The translations under genes and the position numbers were made by a program. A stretch of 64,000 nucleotides of DNA from positions 248,001 through 312,000 of the forward strand of contig NZ_LEKN01000013.1 of NCBI RefSeq assembly GCF_009761395.1, read 5' to 3'. Within the stretch, counting starts at the first letter, position 1. Every line of letters begins with the position of its first letter. Below are positions 47,226-57,387 of this stretch, in pieces. Origin of the DNA: Ursidibacter maritimus. GTDB taxonomy: Bacteria; Pseudomonadota; Gammaproteobacteria; Enterobacterales; Pasteurellaceae. The notes under the pieces are model-generated. The model saw only the letters and a list, made by a program, of their open reading frames with translations. It was not told where the DNA came from and searched no databases.

Positions 47226-47594
47226 TTATTTTACTCTTTGCAACTTATAGTTACTTTTCGTTTTAACAGGGTTGCCATTTTCATCACAAACTTCAACATA
47301 ATTATCCGTAACTAATAAAGTCAAATTACCTGAATTCGTTAGGCGAAGAACATTTGGTTTATTAGTATCCCAAATATAGTTTCCTTTTTCTATATAAGGA
47401 TGCTGTTCTTTATTTTTGAAATAAACTGTGTTGTATTGATAAGTTTTATCTGAATTGAGCACAAGTTCAGCGTCAATTTTTTCACAATCTGCACAAGGTA
47501 AAGAACCTTTATAAGTACCAGATACGCTCTTTTGTGGCAGCAGTGAACAAGCACCTAACATTGTAGTAAAAGTGATTAGGGCTATTTTTTTCAT
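47226..47594 (-). CDS. NlpE-like (copper-homeostasis/envelope-stress) lipoprotein
   Basis: A 122-residue lipoprotein with lipobox LGAC (Cys16). The mature part is the NlpE N-terminal domain: SGTYKGSLPCADCEKIDAELVLNSDKTYQY, with a CxxC at Cys34-Cys37. NlpE activates the Cpx response and is linked to copper; the C-terminal domain of E. coli NlpE is absent here, so function may differ. Convergent with tRNA-Ser and 33 bases downstream of dciA on the same strand. Confidence 0.8.
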   Translation of the reverse strand: MKKIALITFTTMLGACSLLPQKSVSGTYKGSLPCADCEKIDAELVLNSDKTYQYNTVYFKNKEQHPYIEKGNYIWDTNKPNVLRLTNSGNLTLLVTDNYVEVCDENGNPVKTKSNYKLQRVK

Positions 47595-47627
47595 TTTGAT
47601 TTTCCTCTTTAATTTTTAAATATTCAA

Positions 47628-47936
47628 TTAAACAGATTTAAAATTAGGATTTAGCTTTAATTCCAACTGTGTAATATGCGGGAAATCTGTTTGAATTAAA
47701 TCTAATAACATTGATTGTTGTAATAAAAAGCCTTGTCGTATCGTGGCATTTTGAACCTCAATAACCAATAGATTATCGTATAAATTGATAATTCGGTAAA
47801 CATTCCGATATTGCACTGGAAGAATCTGTTGGATTTTAAAATTTAATACATTGATTTCATTGCTACGTTGGACAAGCTTAGTCAGGCTTGAGTTCTCTAA
47901 AATGTCCGTAATATTTTTAAGTGGTTGAATTTTCAT
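47628..47936 (-). CDS. dciA: DciA/DUF721 family protein (replicative helicase loader)
   Basis: A 102-residue DUF721 protein. DciA is the ancestral loader of the DnaB helicase in bacteria lacking DnaC. Signatures: LENSSLTKLVQRSNEINVLNFKIQQILP and LLVIEVQNATIRQGFLLQQSMLLDLIQ, then a lysine-containing C-terminus. Its position divergent from secM-secA matches the yacA/dciA-secA neighbourhood of other gammaproteobacteria. Confidence 0.85.
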   Translation of the reverse strand: MKIQPLKNITDILENSSLTKLVQRSNEINVLNFKIQQILPVQYRNVYRIINLYDNLLVIEVQNATIRQGFLLQQSMLLDLIQTDFPHITQLELKLNPNFKSV

Positions 47937-48009
47937 CTTTATTTACAATTATTACCCTTGTTTTTCTTAACTTCGCCACAATAATCTGCCCTATTCTACA
48001 AAAGTATCG

Positions 48010-48015
48010 TATAAT
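48010..48015 (+). promoter_or_regulatory. -10 element of secM-secA
   Basis: A perfect TATAAT, 29 bases ahead of secM; the -35 region is weak. Confidence 0.55.
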
Positions 48016-48044
48016 AGGCATAGTTTTTTCGAGTTAATTTTATT

Positions 48045-48383
48045 ATGGGTCTTTTTCGACAGTTTCATAAACCTGCATTTTGGTCGCAACTATTTTTAGG
48101 ACAGTTGTTCTTAGGAATGATTGCGATTCTGACCGTACCTAATGCACAGTCAGCCTTAAATGAAACCGAACAAAGCACCATTGCAAATCAGCAAACTCTA
48201 ACACTCAGTGATTTATCACAGACTCAATACAATGAAAAAGAACAAGTTTATTTTTTCATTGAACCACAATTTCCCTTAACTCTTATCGAAAAACAAGCGG
48301 TTGTTTTTTGTGAATTTTTTGCAAAATCATACCGCTTTGATGATATTGCTACCCCACCAATTCGAGCTGGACCTTACGCCTAA
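48045..48383 (+). CDS. secM: SecM-like secretion monitor / translation-arrest leader peptide
   Basis: SecM is an exported leader peptide that stalls its own ribosome when SecA activity is low and so raises secA translation. This 112-residue frame lies right before secA and has an exported N-terminus (polar [15 protein letters not shown], then a hydrophobic [16 protein letters not shown] with cleavage near AQSA). It ends in T103-PPIRAGP-YA: the IRAGP of the E. coli arrest motif (F-x4-WI-x4-GIRAGP) is intact, while the upstream glycine is replaced by PP. Residues 83-94 are encoded by an uptake sequence. The short distance to secA (89 bases) fits a regulatory leader. Confidence 0.82.
   Translation: MGLFRQFHKPAFWSQLFLGQLFLGMIAILTVPNAQSALNETEQSTIANQQTLTLSDLSQTQYNEKEQVYFFIEPQFPLTLIEKQAVVFCEFFAKSYRFDDIATPPIRAGPYA
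48293..48337 (+). repeat. Full uptake sequence with inverted half inside secM
   Basis: ACAAGCGGT (48293-48301), then GAATTTTTTGCAAAATC, then ACCGCTT (48331-48337). It encodes residues 83-97 of SecM, just ahead of the arrest motif at 48351-48374. Confidence 0.8.
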
Positions 48384-48472
48384 TTTTTTCCAACTTGCTT
48401 TATTACAGTTTGGTATCTATTGATGCCACTCATTTCCCATTTTTAATACTATTTCTATTAGGAAAGAATTTT

Positions 48473-51181
48473 ATGTTTACAAAATTAATGACTTCAATTT
48501 TTGGCAGTAGCAATGATCGCACTTTACGCCGTTTAAACAAACGCGTGGTGCAAATAAACAAATTAGAACCTGAGTTTGAAAAATTAACTGATGATGAATT
48601 AAAAGCTAAAACCGCAGAATTTAAACAACGTCTTGCCGAAGGGGCAACATTAGATAGCTTACTACACGAAGCATTTGCGACAGTACGTGAAGCTAGCAAA
48701 CGTGTATTAGGAATGCGTCATTTTGATGTGCAGCTCATCGGTGGTATGGTGCTGACTGAACGTAACATCGCAGAAATGCGAACAGGTGAAGGTAAAACAT
48801 TAACCGCAACGCTACCTTGCTACTTAAATGCCTTAACGGGTAAAGGCGTTCACGTTGTCACCGTCAATGATTACTTAGCTCGCCGAGATGCTGAAACCAA
48901 CCGCCCATTATTTGAATTTCTAGGAATGAGCGTTGCAGTCAATATTCCTGGGTTGGCCTCTGATGAAAAACGTTCGGCTTATCAAGCAGATATTACCTAT
49001 GCAACGAACAGTGAATTAGGTTTTGATTATTTGCGTGATAACTTAGCACATTCAAAAGAAGAACGTTTCCAACGCCCATTACATTATGCGTTAGTCGATG
49101 AAGTGGACTCAATCTTAATTGATGAAGCGCGTACCCCATTGATTATTTCAGGTCCAGCGGAAGATGCTACGCAAATTTACCAAGCGATTGATACCATCAT
49201 TCCACACTTAATCGCACAAGATAAAGAAGATACGGAAGAATATACCGGTGAGGGCGATTTCACCTTAGATCTCAAAAGTAAACAGGCTCACTTAACAGAA
49301 CGTGGGCAAGTGAAAGTTGAAGAGCTACTGATGCAGATGGGGTTAATGCACGAAGGTGAAAGCTTATATCACCCAGCTCGTATCAGCTTATTACATCACG
49401 TTTATGCAGCATTGCGAGCTCACAAATTATTTGAATTAAATGTGGATTACATTGTAAAAGATGGTGAAGTGGTCATTATTGATGAACATACAGGTCGTAC
49501 AATGGCTGGCCGCCGTTGGTCTGACGGTTTACATCAAGCGATTGAAGCTAAAGAGAAAGTCAATATCCAAGGTGAAAACCAAACCGTTGCATCCATTACT
49601 TATCAAAACTATTTCCGCCTATACGAAAAACTAGCGGGAATGACTGGTACGGCAGATACGGAAGCCTTTGAATTCCAACAAATTTATGGCTTAGATACGG
49701 TAGTTATTCCAACTAATCGCCCAATGATTCGTGATGATAAAACCGATTTAATGTTTAAGAGCGAGCCTGAAAAATTCCAGGCTGTTATTAAAGATATTCA
49801 AGAGTGTATGGCGCGTAATCAGCCTGTACTCGTAGGCACAATTTCAATCGAAAAATCAGAAACGCTTTCTGAAGCATTAAAACAAGCAGGTATTTCTCAT
49901 AAAGTGTTAAATGCAAAATTCCACGCTCAAGAAGCAGAAATTGTTGCTGATGCAGGTTATCCAGGAGCAGTAACCATCGCAACCAATATGGCAGGACGTG
50001 GTACAGATATTGTATTAGGCGGCAACTGGAAAGCTGAAATTGCTAAATTAGAGAACCCAACACCAGAGCAAATTGAAGCAATTAAGTCTGCATGGAAAGA
50101 GCGTCACGAAATCGTCATGAAAGCGGGCGGTTTACACATTATTGGCACAGAACGTCACGAATCTCGCCGTATCGACAACCAGTTACGTGGACGTTCAGGG
50201 CGTCAAGGTGACCCTGGTTCTTCACGTTTCTATCTCTCTTTAGATGATGCATTAATGCGTATTTACCTTAATGAGGGTAAATTAAATATGATGCGTAAAG
50301 CCTTTAGCGAAGAAGGCGAAGCGATGGAGTCTAAATTATTAACTAAAGTGATTGCTTCTGCTCAAGCAAAAGTAGAAGCACATAACTTTGATGGACGTAA
50401 GCAATTATTACAATATGATGATGTTGCAAACGAACAACGTAAAGCAATTTATGAACAACGTAATTACTTGTTAGAAAGTGATGATATTTCAGCGATGATC
50501 GACACTATTCGCAATGACGTATTCAATGCTGTTATCGATCAATATATTCCACCGCAATCTATTGAAGAAATGTGGGATATTCCTGCGTTAGAAAACCGCT
50601 TAAAACAAGAATTTGCAATGGATCTACCTATTGAACAATGGCTCAATGATGAAAAAGATCTTCACGAAGATACACTGCGTGAACGTATTATATCCTTAGC
50701 AAAAACGCAATATGCCGAAAAAGAAGCAATGGTTGGAGCAGAAATAATGCGTAACTTCGAAAAAGGCGTAATGTTACAGAATCTTGATGAACTTTGGAAA
50801 GAGCATCTCTCTGCAATGGACTATCTGCGTAAAGGAATTCATTTGCGCGGTTATGCTCAAAAAGATCCAAAACAAGAGTACAAGAAAGAATCTTTTGCTA
50901 TGTTTACCAATATGCTGGATAACTTAAAATCTAATGTCATTAGCATTCTAAGCCGTATCCAAGTACGTAGCCAAGAAGAAGTAGAGCAAGCCGAACGTGA
51001 ACGTCAGGCATTGGCAGAACAAGAATCTGCTCATTATCACGAAGAAAACAGTGAACAAGAAAATGCACTGGCAGAAGAACAAGATTTATCAAATCTGAAT
51101 ATCGGACGTAATGAGCCTTGCCCTTGTGGTTCAGGCAAAAAGTATAAGCATTGCCATGGCAATAAAGCCAAATATACTTAA
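48473..51181 (+). CDS. secA: Preprotein translocase ATPase SecA
   Basis: SecA drives proteins through SecYEG. I chose ATG at 48473 ([20 protein letters not shown]), which aligns with the E. coli start and follows an AGGAAAG site, giving 902 residues against 901; the frame is open further upstream but that part is not conserved. Motifs: Walker [35 protein letters not shown], the preprotein cross-linking domain, [29 protein letters not shown] and the C-terminal zinc motif [20 protein letters not shown] stretch at 48433-48437 could pair with the ribosome binding site. Confidence 0.98.
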   Translation: MFTKLMTSIFGSSNDRTLRRLNKRVVQINKLEPEFEKLTDDELKAKTAEFKQRLAEGATLDSLLHEAFATVREASKRVLGMRHFDVQLIGGMVLTERNIAEMRTGEGKTLTATLPCYLNALTGKGVHVVTVNDYLARRDAETNRPLFEFLGMSVAVNIPGLASDEKRSAYQADITYATNSELGFDYLRDNLAHSKEERFQRPLHYALVDEVDSILIDEARTPLIISGPAEDATQIYQAIDTIIPHLIAQDKEDTEEYTGEGDFTLDLKSKQAHLTERGQVKVEELLMQMGLMHEGESLYHPARISLLHHVYAALRAHKLFELNVDYIVKDGEVVIIDEHTGRTMAGRRWSDGLHQAIEAKEKVNIQGENQTVASITYQNYFRLYEKLAGMTGTADTEAFEFQQIYGLDTVVIPTNRPMIRDDKTDLMFKSEPEKFQAVIKDIQECMARNQPVLVGTISIEKSETLSEALKQAGISHKVLNAKFHAQEAEIVADAGYPGAVTIATNMAGRGTDIVLGGNWKAEIAKLENPTPEQIEAIKSAWKERHEIVMKAGGLHIIGTERHESRRIDNQLRGRSGRQGDPGSSRFYLSLDDALMRIYLNEGKLNMMRKAFSEEGEAMESKLLTKVIASAQAKVEAHNFDGRKQLLQYDDVANEQRKAIYEQRNYLLESDDISAMIDTIRNDVFNAVIDQYIPPQSIEEMWDIPALENRLKQEFAMDLPIEQWLNDEKDLHEDTLRERIISLAKTQYAEKEAMVGAEIMRNFEKGVMLQNLDELWKEHLSAMDYLRKGIHLRGYAQKDPKQEYKKESFAMFTNMLDNLKSNVISILSRIQVRSQEEVEQAERERQALAEQESAHYHEENSEQENALAEEQDLSNLNIGRNEPCPCGSGKKYKHCHGNKAKYT

Positions 51182-51191
51182 TAGCTAAAGT

Positions 51192-51240
51192 AAGCGGTCA
51201 GATATTGTAAAAAATTTGCAAGAAATGACCGCTTCATTTT
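51192..51240 (+). terminator. Inverted uptake-sequence pair after secA
   Basis: AAGCGGTCA (51192-51200) and TGACCGCTT (51226-51234) are perfect 9-base complements around TAAAAAATTTGCAAG, followed by CATTTT. It likely limits read-through into mutT. Confidence 0.7.
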
Positions 51241-51277
51241 AATCACTCTATGTTGATTTTCACGATTAGGAAAGGAA

Positions 51278-51679
51278 ATGACAAAAAAGCAGATACAAGT
51301 TGCCGCAGGTATTATTCGTAATGAATTTGGGCAGATTTATCTCACTCAGCGTTTGGAAGGACAAGATTTTGCACAATCGTTAGAGTTCCCAGGTGGAAAA
51401 ATTGAGACCGATGAAACACCAGAGCAAGCATTAAAAAGGGAATTAGAAGAAGAGATCGGTATTGTTACCTTAAGTGCTTTACCATACGATCATTTTCATT
51501 TTGAATACCCGACGAAGACTATCGAATTCTTTTTCTATTTAGTTGAAGAGTGGATTGGAGAACCTTTTGGGCGAGAAGGGCAAGAAGGTTTCTGGATCCA
51601 TCAATCAGAGCTGGAAGAAGGTCAATTTCCCCCAGCTAATGCTAATATAGTTAATCGTTTAAAACACGAAATATACTAA
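51278..51679 (+). CDS. mutT: 8-oxo-dGTP diphosphatase MutT
   Basis: MutT removes oxidised dGTP from the nucleotide pool. The 133-residue protein has the complete Nudix box GGKIETDETPEQALKRELEEEIGI, preceded by VAAGIIRNEFGQIYLTQRLEGQDFAQSLEFPG. It follows secA as in E. coli. GGAAAGGAA is its ribosome binding site. Confidence 0.94.
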   Translation: MTKKQIQVAAGIIRNEFGQIYLTQRLEGQDFAQSLEFPGGKIETDETPEQALKRELEEEIGIVTLSALPYDHFHFEYPTKTIEFFFYLVEEWIGEPFGREGQEGFWIHQSELEEGQFPPANANIVNRLKHEIY

Positions 51680-51684
51680 GCAAT

Positions 51685-51709
51685 TCTTGAGGACTAAGCG
51701 TCCTCAAGA
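51685..51709. terminator. Hairpin between convergent mutT and rsmA
   Basis: TCTTGAGGAC/GTCCTCAAGA 10-bp perfect stem with a 5-base loop, overlapping the rsmA stop codon. Lacks a clear T run in either direction. Confidence 0.6.
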
Positions 51710-52560
51710 TCGTCAATTTCTACTTTTTCCACTTCTGGTGGGCTGTCGTATAACCAATTCGCTAAACGAGCATAATCAGCTAAAGCAAGATTTTCTGCTC
51801 GAGCATTTAAATCAATTCCTAATGATTCCAGCTGTTCTGCACTAAATAGTGTGGAAAGAGCATTACGCAAAGTTTTACGGCGTTGGTTAAAGGCTTGTGT
51901 CGTCACTCGATTTAACCAATAAATATCTTTTACTGGGTGTGGTAGTTGCTTATAAGGCACAAGTCTTACTACGGCAGAATCCACTTTAGGTGCTGGTTTA
52001 AATGCTGATGGTGGCACTTCTAACACTGGCATTACTTGGCAGTAATATTGTGCCATAATGGTTAAACGCCCATAAGCTTTACTGTTAGGTGCAGCACACA
52101 AGCGTTTTACGACTTCCTTTTGCAACATAAAGTGCATATCTTGTACAAGATCGTGGAATTTAAACAAGTGGAACATCAATGGGGTAGAAATATTGTAGGG
52201 TAAATTTCCGAAGACTCGTACACCTTGACTATCTGTTAAATCTAGCTCTTCAAAATATTCTCTAAAATTAAAACGTAACGCATCTTGCTCAATAATCGTC
52301 AGTTTATGATTTAAAAATGGGTGATGACGTAAACGCTCTGCTAAATCTCGGTCTAATTCGACCACAGTTAGTTTATCCACTAACTCTGCAACAGGTTCAG
52401 TTAGCGCCCCCAAGCCTGGACCAATCTCTAAGAGATACTGTCCATTTTGTGGATTGATTGCGGCAACAATATTATGAATTACATTTTGATCGTGCAAAAA
52501 GTTTTGCCCAAAGCGTTTACGAGCGGTATGCCCTAAATGTTTTTTTGAATTTGAACTCAT
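51694..52560 (-). CDS. rsmA: 16S rRNA dimethyladenosine transferase RsmA (KsgA)
   Basis: RsmA dimethylates A1518 and A1519 of 16S rRNA. The 288-residue protein shows [19 protein letters not shown], the AdoMet motif [15 protein letters not shown], the catalytic NLPYN in [17 protein letters not shown], and [14 protein letters not shown]. It has an acidic C-terminal extension ([15 protein letters not shown]). It follows surA, the conserved surA-rsmA order; pdxA is missing between them. Confidence 0.96.
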   Translation of the reverse strand: MSSNSKKHLGHTARKRFGQNFLHDQNVIHNIVAAINPQNGQYLLEIGPGLGALTEPVAELVDKLTVVELDRDLAERLRHHPFLNHKLTIIEQDALRFNFREYFEELDLTDSQGVRVFGNLPYNISTPLMFHLFKFHDLVQDMHFMLQKEVVKRLCAAPNSKAYGRLTIMAQYYCQVMPVLEVPPSAFKPAPKVDSAVVRLVPYKQLPHPVKDIYWLNRVTTQAFNQRRKTLRNALSTLFSAEQLESLGIDLNARAENLALADYARLANWLYDSPPEVEKVEIDDLEDA

Positions 52561-52575
52561 AGATTTCCTAATTTA

Positions 52576-52593
52576 AGCGGTAGGATTACCGCT
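52576..52593. repeat. Compact uptake-core hairpin in front of rsmA
   Basis: AGCGGTA/TACCGCT 7-bp stem with a 4-base loop, followed on the plus strand by ATTTTTTGCAAATTT. Located just upstream of the rsmA start. Confidence 0.55.
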
Positions 52594-52618
52594 ATTTTTT
52601 GCAAATTTAATAAAGCAA

Positions 52619-52641
52619 AGAACCCCGCAAAGCGAGGTTCT
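52619..52641 (-). terminator. Terminator of surA
   Basis: AGAACCCCGC/GCGAGGTTCT stem with one mismatch and a 3-base loop; modest T content follows on the minus strand. Confidence 0.65.
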
Positions 52642-52659
52642 AAATTTTAGAATTTAAGG

Positions 52660-53604
52660 TTAGTTAATATACTTAATTTCAGCACGATCTTTTAAGGCTT
52701 TTACCCAATCTTTCGATGCCGCTTCTGCTTGCTTATCGACAAGCTGTTCATAAGCTTTTTGAATATAAGCATCTTTGGTACGATCACCTTGACGAGTTTC
52801 AACCACTTTTAAGATATGCCAACCAAATTGAGATTTAAATGGTGCGGAAATGACGCCTGTTTTACTTGCTTGTGCAGTTTTAGCAAAAGTTTGATCATAA
52901 GCATCTAAGAAATTCCAGCCTAAATCACCGCCATCAGCTCCTGAAACATAATCAACAGAATTTGCTTTTGCCGCAGCTTCAAAAGTCGTTTTTCCTGATT
53001 TAATTTCATTGCTAATTTCAACTAATTTAGCTTTTGCCTTTACATCAGTTAAAATCGGGTTAGTTTTCAGTAAAATATGGCTAATACGATATTCAGAAGC
53101 TGTGGCCGCTTTTAACTTTCCTTGTGCTTTCGCCTCTTCATATAATTTTTTACCTAACGCTTGCACTTCTTGTGGTGCAACTTGGATACTTTGACCAATT
53201 GTTTGGTTACGAACTTGCTCCATCATTATTTGTTGAGCGAGTTGTTGGCGATATTGATTTAGGCTCATTCCTTGATAGTCTAAAGCATCTAAAAACTGCC
53301 CGTATGTTAACCCATTTTGAGCTGCGATCTGTTCAATCATTTGATCAACATAAGCATAATTGACTTTTACGCCAGACTCTTTAATTGCTCGTTGCACAAG
53401 TAGATCATCAATGATTTTATCTAATGCAGCTTTTCGATTGGATTCAGTATTGGCTTTTTTACCTAGCGCTTTGTTAACTTGGCTCTGCATAATTGGAGAG
53501 CCATCAACGGTTGCTACAACACGTTCTTCCGCTTTAGTCACTTGACTGGCTGCAAAAAAGGTAACTGCCGCCATTAAAAGAGATTTCACCGAAATTAATT
53601 TCAT
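52660..53604 (-). CDS. surA: Periplasmic chaperone / peptidyl-prolyl isomerase SurA
   Basis: SurA escorts outer-membrane proteins through the periplasm. The 314-residue precursor has a signal peptide ending near VTKA (residue 25). The N-terminal SurA domain (VDGSPIMQSQVNKAL...LDKIIDDLLVQRAIKESGVKV) is followed by one parvulin domain (EYRISHILLKTNPILTD...GGDLGWNF...FGWHILKVVETR). E. coli SurA has two parvulin domains; the single-domain form is usual in Haemophilus and relatives. It lies 100 bases before rsmA on the same strand. Confidence 0.93.
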   Translation of the reverse strand: MKLISVKSLLMAAVTFFAASQVTKAEERVVATVDGSPIMQSQVNKALGKKANTESNRKAALDKIIDDLLVQRAIKESGVKVNYAYVDQMIEQIAAQNGLTYGQFLDALDYQGMSLNQYRQQLAQQIMMEQVRNQTIGQSIQVAPQEVQALGKKLYEEAKAQGKLKAATASEYRISHILLKTNPILTDVKAKAKLVEISNEIKSGKTTFEAAAKANSVDYVSGADGGDLGWNFLDAYDQTFAKTAQASKTGVISAPFKSQFGWHILKVVETRQGDRTKDAYIQKAYEQLVDKQAEAASKDWVKALKDRAEIKYIN

Positions 53605-53689
53605 TTTTATGTCCTATCAAAGAATGAGTGAAAATAGTTAATGCTAATTAGAATTAGCTTTTGGTTAAAGGTTCAATCAAAATATGAGT

Positions 53690-54217
53690 TTATTGTAAAA
53701 GCGCTACTTGATTGATACCATCATAATGTTCTGTTCTGACTTGGATTGTTTCAGAACGTGATGTCGGAATATTTTTTCCCACATAATCCGCCCGAATAGG
53801 CAGTTCACGATGTCCCCGATCAATAAAAATAACTAACTCAATTTTAGAGGCTCTACCACGATCAAGCAAGGCATCAAGTGCAGCTCGAATGGTTCGACCT
53901 GTAAATAATACATCATCAATTAAAATCACTTTTTTATTTTCAATAGGGATAGGATTATCTACCCCTGCATAAATCGGATCGGCGTTAGCTTGATTCAGAT
54001 CATCACGATAAAAAGTTATATCCAACGCCATTAACGGCAAGTTAATGTTGGCTAACTCAAAGATCCTCTTTTGCAACATTTCTGCAATTTCTGCACCACG
54101 TCTTTTAATGCCAACGAGCACAACATCATCGAAACTGGCGTGTTTTTCGATAATCTGATGTGAAATGCGAGAGATCGTCCGTTGAAATTGTGCTGTATCA
54201 ATGATGATCTTATCCAT
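53690..54217 (-). CDS. pyrR: PyrR: pyrimidine-operon regulator / uracil phosphoribosyltransferase
   Basis: PyrR binds mRNA in response to UMP and also has uracil phosphoribosyltransferase activity. The 175-residue protein carries DVVLVGIKRRGAEIAEML, DITFYRDDL, the PRPP loop VILIDDVLFTGRTIRAALDALLD and a C-terminal DRGHRELPIRADYVGKNIPTS. It shares a one-base stop/start overlap with hldE, an unusual pairing for a pyrimidine regulator. I see no target attenuator next to it. Confidence 0.92.
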   Translation of the reverse strand: MDKIIIDTAQFQRTISRISHQIIEKHASFDDVVLVGIKRRGAEIAEMLQKRIFELANINLPLMALDITFYRDDLNQANADPIYAGVDNPIPIENKKVILIDDVLFTGRTIRAALDALLDRGRASKIELVIFIDRGHRELPIRADYVGKNIPTSRSETIQVRTEHYDGINQVALLQ

Positions 54218-55647
54218 TATAGCGAGCCTTGAATTTTTTTAATGACATTAGTGGTTGAGCAACCATTTTCAAAATTTAACACTCTCACCTCGCCACCATT
54301 AGCCCAGACTTCTTTACTACCAGCAATATCTTCAGGTTTATAATCGCCACCTTTAACCAATAAATCTGGTAAAATTTCGCCAATTAGACGTTGTGGTGTA
54401 TCTTCACTGAAAGGTACAACCCAATCCACTGAAGCAAGCCCTGCTAATACTGCCATTCGAGCATCTAGTGAGTTGATAGGACGCGATTCTCCTTTCAAAC
54501 GTTTCACTGACTCATCGGTGTTTACTGCAACGATCAGACGATCACCTAATTTACGAGCATTTTCTAAATAAGAAACGTGTCCTGGGTGAAGAATATCAAA
54601 ACACCCATTTGTCATTACAATCTTCTCACCACGCTGTTTAGCTTGCTCAATAATACTTTTTAATGTCGCTTCGCTAACAACACCAAAGCCCGTTTCATTT
54701 CGTTGGTGGATAGCCTGCTCTAGTTCGCTTGGTGTAACTGTAGAAGTTCCTAATTTTCCAACCACAATACCCGCTGCAGCATTTGCTAAATAGCAAGCTT
54801 CTTCTAAAGAACGCCCATCCGCAATCGCCGTTGCAAGCACGCTAATTACCGTATCGCCTGCACCTGTCACATCATAAACTTCTTTAGCTTGGGTCGGTAA
54901 ATGAAAAACGTCGTGGTTTGGTCGAAGTAAGGTCATTCCCTTTTCTGAGCGAGTAACAAGTAATGCCGAGAGTTCATATTCGGCAATCATTTTTAAGCCT
55001 TTCGTGACAATTTCATCATCAGTGGCACAATGCCCAACGACAGCTTCAAATTCCGCCATATTTGGCGTAAGCAATGTCGCACCACGATAACGTTCAAAAT
55101 CTGTGCCTTTTGGATCAATTAAAACTGGGACATTCGCTTTACGCGCAATTTGAATCATCTGTTGAACAGCATCTAATGTACCTTTGCCATAATCAGATAA
55201 AATTAATGCACCATAAGCGGCTACTTCTTCTGCTAATTTTGCAAGTAGAGATTGGCTATCGACATTATGAAAATTTTCTTCAAAGTCCAAACGTAATAGT
55301 TGCTGATGACGTGACAAAATACGCAATTTGGTAATAGTCGGGTGGCTATCTAATGCAACACATTGATTTTTAATTTGATGGGCGTTCAGTAACTTATCTA
55401 AAGCTTGCCCTGCATCATCTTGCCCGATTAAGCCGTGCAACGTAACAGGCACATTCAAACTCGCAATATTCATTGCTACGTTTGCCGCACCGCCGGCACG
55501 ATCTTCATTCTGTTGTACTTTTACCACAGGTACTGGCGCTTCTGGAGAAATACGATTTGTTGCCCCAAACCAGTAACGATCTAACATTACATCGCCAAGC
55601 ACCAATACTTTAGCCTGATTAAATTGAGAGGAATATTGCATCATCAT
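54217..55647 (-). CDS. hldE: Bifunctional heptose kinase/adenylyltransferase HldE
   Basis: HldE performs two steps to ADP-heptose for the LPS core. Residues 1 to about 318 are a ribokinase-like kinase ([60 protein letters not shown]); residues from about 345 are the nucleotidyltransferase ([43 protein letters not shown]). Three methionine codons in a row leave the exact start open by 1-2 codons. It lies between der and pyrR. Confidence 0.96.
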   Translation of the reverse strand: MMMQYSSQFNQAKVLVLGDVMLDRYWFGATNRISPEAPVPVVKVQQNEDRAGGAANVAMNIASLNVPVTLHGLIGQDDAGQALDKLLNAHQIKNQCVALDSHPTITKLRILSRHQQLLRLDFEENFHNVDSQSLLAKLAEEVAAYGALILSDYGKGTLDAVQQMIQIARKANVPVLIDPKGTDFERYRGATLLTPNMAEFEAVVGHCATDDEIVTKGLKMIAEYELSALLVTRSEKGMTLLRPNHDVFHLPTQAKEVYDVTGAGDTVISVLATAIADGRSLEEACYLANAAAGIVVGKLGTSTVTPSELEQAIHQRNETGFGVVSEATLKSIIEQAKQRGEKIVMTNGCFDILHPGHVSYLENARKLGDRLIVAVNTDESVKRLKGESRPINSLDARMAVLAGLASVDWVVPFSEDTPQRLIGEILPDLLVKGGDYKPEDIAGSKEVWANGGEVRVLNFENGCSTTNVIKKIQGSL

Positions 55648-55708
55648 AGTTTATCCACACAAATAGTTTACCGAAATTAAGCGGGCGGAATTCCACCCAC
55701 TGCACAGA

Positions 55709-57223
55709 CTATTTTCTATTCTTTTTAATAAATTTCATTAAACGCTTACGTTTACGCAACTGGCTCGGTGTTAATTTATTACGTTTACCTGCAAACGGAT
55801 TATTCCCTTCTTGGAATAGCACTCGAATTGGCGAACCGATAATGCGTAGGCTCTTACGGAAATAGTTAGATAAATAACGTTTATAAGAGTCGGGTAATCG
55901 CTCGATTTGGTTACCGTGAATGACAATAATTGGTGGGTTATAACCACCTGGATGAGCATATTTTAACTTCACTCGGCGACCATTTACCAATGGCGGCTGA
56001 TGTTCATCTGTCGCCATTTGTAAAATACGGGTAAGCATTGATGTCGTCATTTTCTTCGTGGCACATTGGTAGGCTTCTTGAATAGACTCAAATAAATTAC
56101 CTACGCCACTACCATGTAATGCAGAAATAAAATGCACTCGTGCAAAATCAATAAAATCTAGTCGGCGATCAAGCTCAGATTTCACATTATCTTTAATATC
56201 TTGCGATAAACCGTCCCATTTATTCACCACAATCACTAACGATTTACCTGCATTTAAAATAAAACCGAGTAGCGATAAATCTTGATCAGAAACGCTATCT
56301 CGAGCATCAATAGTGAGTAACACGACATTAGCATCTTGAATGGCTTGCAACGTTTTAATAACCGAGAACTTCTCAACGGCAAGATGTACTTTGCCACGCT
56401 TACGAACACCAGCTGTATCAATAATCGTGTAATGCTGTCCATCACGTTCCATTGGAATGTAAATGGAATCGCGAGTTGTTCCCGGCATATCGTAAACAAC
56501 GACACGTTCTTCGCCTAAAATACGGTTTGTTAGGGTTGATTTCCCTACATTTGGACGACCAACAATCGCAATTTTGATATTTTTATCATCAACATCTTCG
56601 CTCTCTTCTTCTAGCGCTTCGTCAAGTAAAGCGGTATCTTCTTCATTATCAAAATCAAAATCATGATCCCATTCATCTGTTTCTTGATTTGCAGAATTTT
56701 CTTCCGAACCAACCGCTTGTTCTTCCATCTGAACAGCTAAAGGGGCAAGCACTTGCTCAATAAGTTGTGTAACACCACGCCCTTGTGCCGCAGCAATCGC
56801 TTCAACTTCGCCTAATCCTAATTGATAAAATTCAGCAATGTGTGAATCAGCATCAATGCCGTCGGTTTTATTGGCAACGACCACCGTAGTTTTATCACGT
56901 TGGCGTAAGTATTGTGCAATCCCAATATCCGCAGGAACTAAACCTGCACGAGCATCCACTAAAAAGAGCACCACATCAGCTTCTTCAATCGCTAATAGCG
57001 ACTGCTCTGCCATTTTCTCTTCTACACCTTCTTCCGTACCATCAATACCGCCAGTATCAATAACGATAAAGTCGTGGCCAGCGATATTTGCTTGTCCATA
57101 TTTGCGGTCACGAGTTAAACCAGGAAAATCCGCCACTAACGCATCACGAGTACGAGTTAAGCGGTTGAATAATGTAGATTTACCTACATTCGGTCTGCCA
57201 ACAAGGGCAACAACAGGAGTCAT
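55709..57223 (-). CDS. der: Ribosome-assembly GTPase Der (EngA)
   Basis: Der has two GTPase domains and acts in 50S assembly. The first is [32 protein letters not shown] with NKTD; an acidic linker (about residues 160-215, [14 protein letters not shown]) leads to the second, [32 protein letters not shown] with NKWD; the KH-like domain ends in a basic tail ([22 protein letters not shown]). At 504 residues it is slightly longer than E. coli Der (490), mainly by the linker. Confidence 0.97.
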   Translation of the reverse strand: MTPVVALVGRPNVGKSTLFNRLTRTRDALVADFPGLTRDRKYGQANIAGHDFIVIDTGGIDGTEEGVEEKMAEQSLLAIEEADVVLFLVDARAGLVPADIGIAQYLRQRDKTTVVVANKTDGIDADSHIAEFYQLGLGEVEAIAAAQGRGVTQLIEQVLAPLAVQMEEQAVGSEENSANQETDEWDHDFDFDNEEDTALLDEALEEESEDVDDKNIKIAIVGRPNVGKSTLTNRILGEERVVVYDMPGTTRDSIYIPMERDGQHYTIIDTAGVRKRGKVHLAVEKFSVIKTLQAIQDANVVLLTIDARDSVSDQDLSLLGFILNAGKSLVIVVNKWDGLSQDIKDNVKSELDRRLDFIDFARVHFISALHGSGVGNLFESIQEAYQCATKKMTTSMLTRILQMATDEHQPPLVNGRRVKLKYAHPGGYNPPIIVIHGNQIERLPDSYKRYLSNYFRKSLRIIGSPIRVLFQEGNNPFAGKRNKLTPSQLRKRKRLMKFIKKNRK

Positions 57224-57354
57224 AAAAAAACCTCAATAAAAATTCGGTTTGCAACAATTTGCAAAAATTCAGGCATTATAACGTAAATCAGGGATAAGGG
57301 CGAATTGGAAATGAAAAACTTCCAAAGGATGACAACGAATAGAAATAGCTAAAT

Positions 57355-57361
57355 AAGCGGT
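57355..57361 (+). repeat. DNA uptake signal between hemA and der
   Basis: AAGCGGT followed by CAGTTTCTGACGATTTTTTGCAA; GTCAG/CTGAC inside it can form a small hairpin. Confidence 0.55.
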
Positions 57362-57387
57362 CAGTTTCTGACGATTTTTTGCAACCA

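Noticed and set aside
55681-55710. GC-rich palindrome between der and hldE as a terminator
   Set aside because: The repeat has no loop and no T run, so it is unlikely to terminate.
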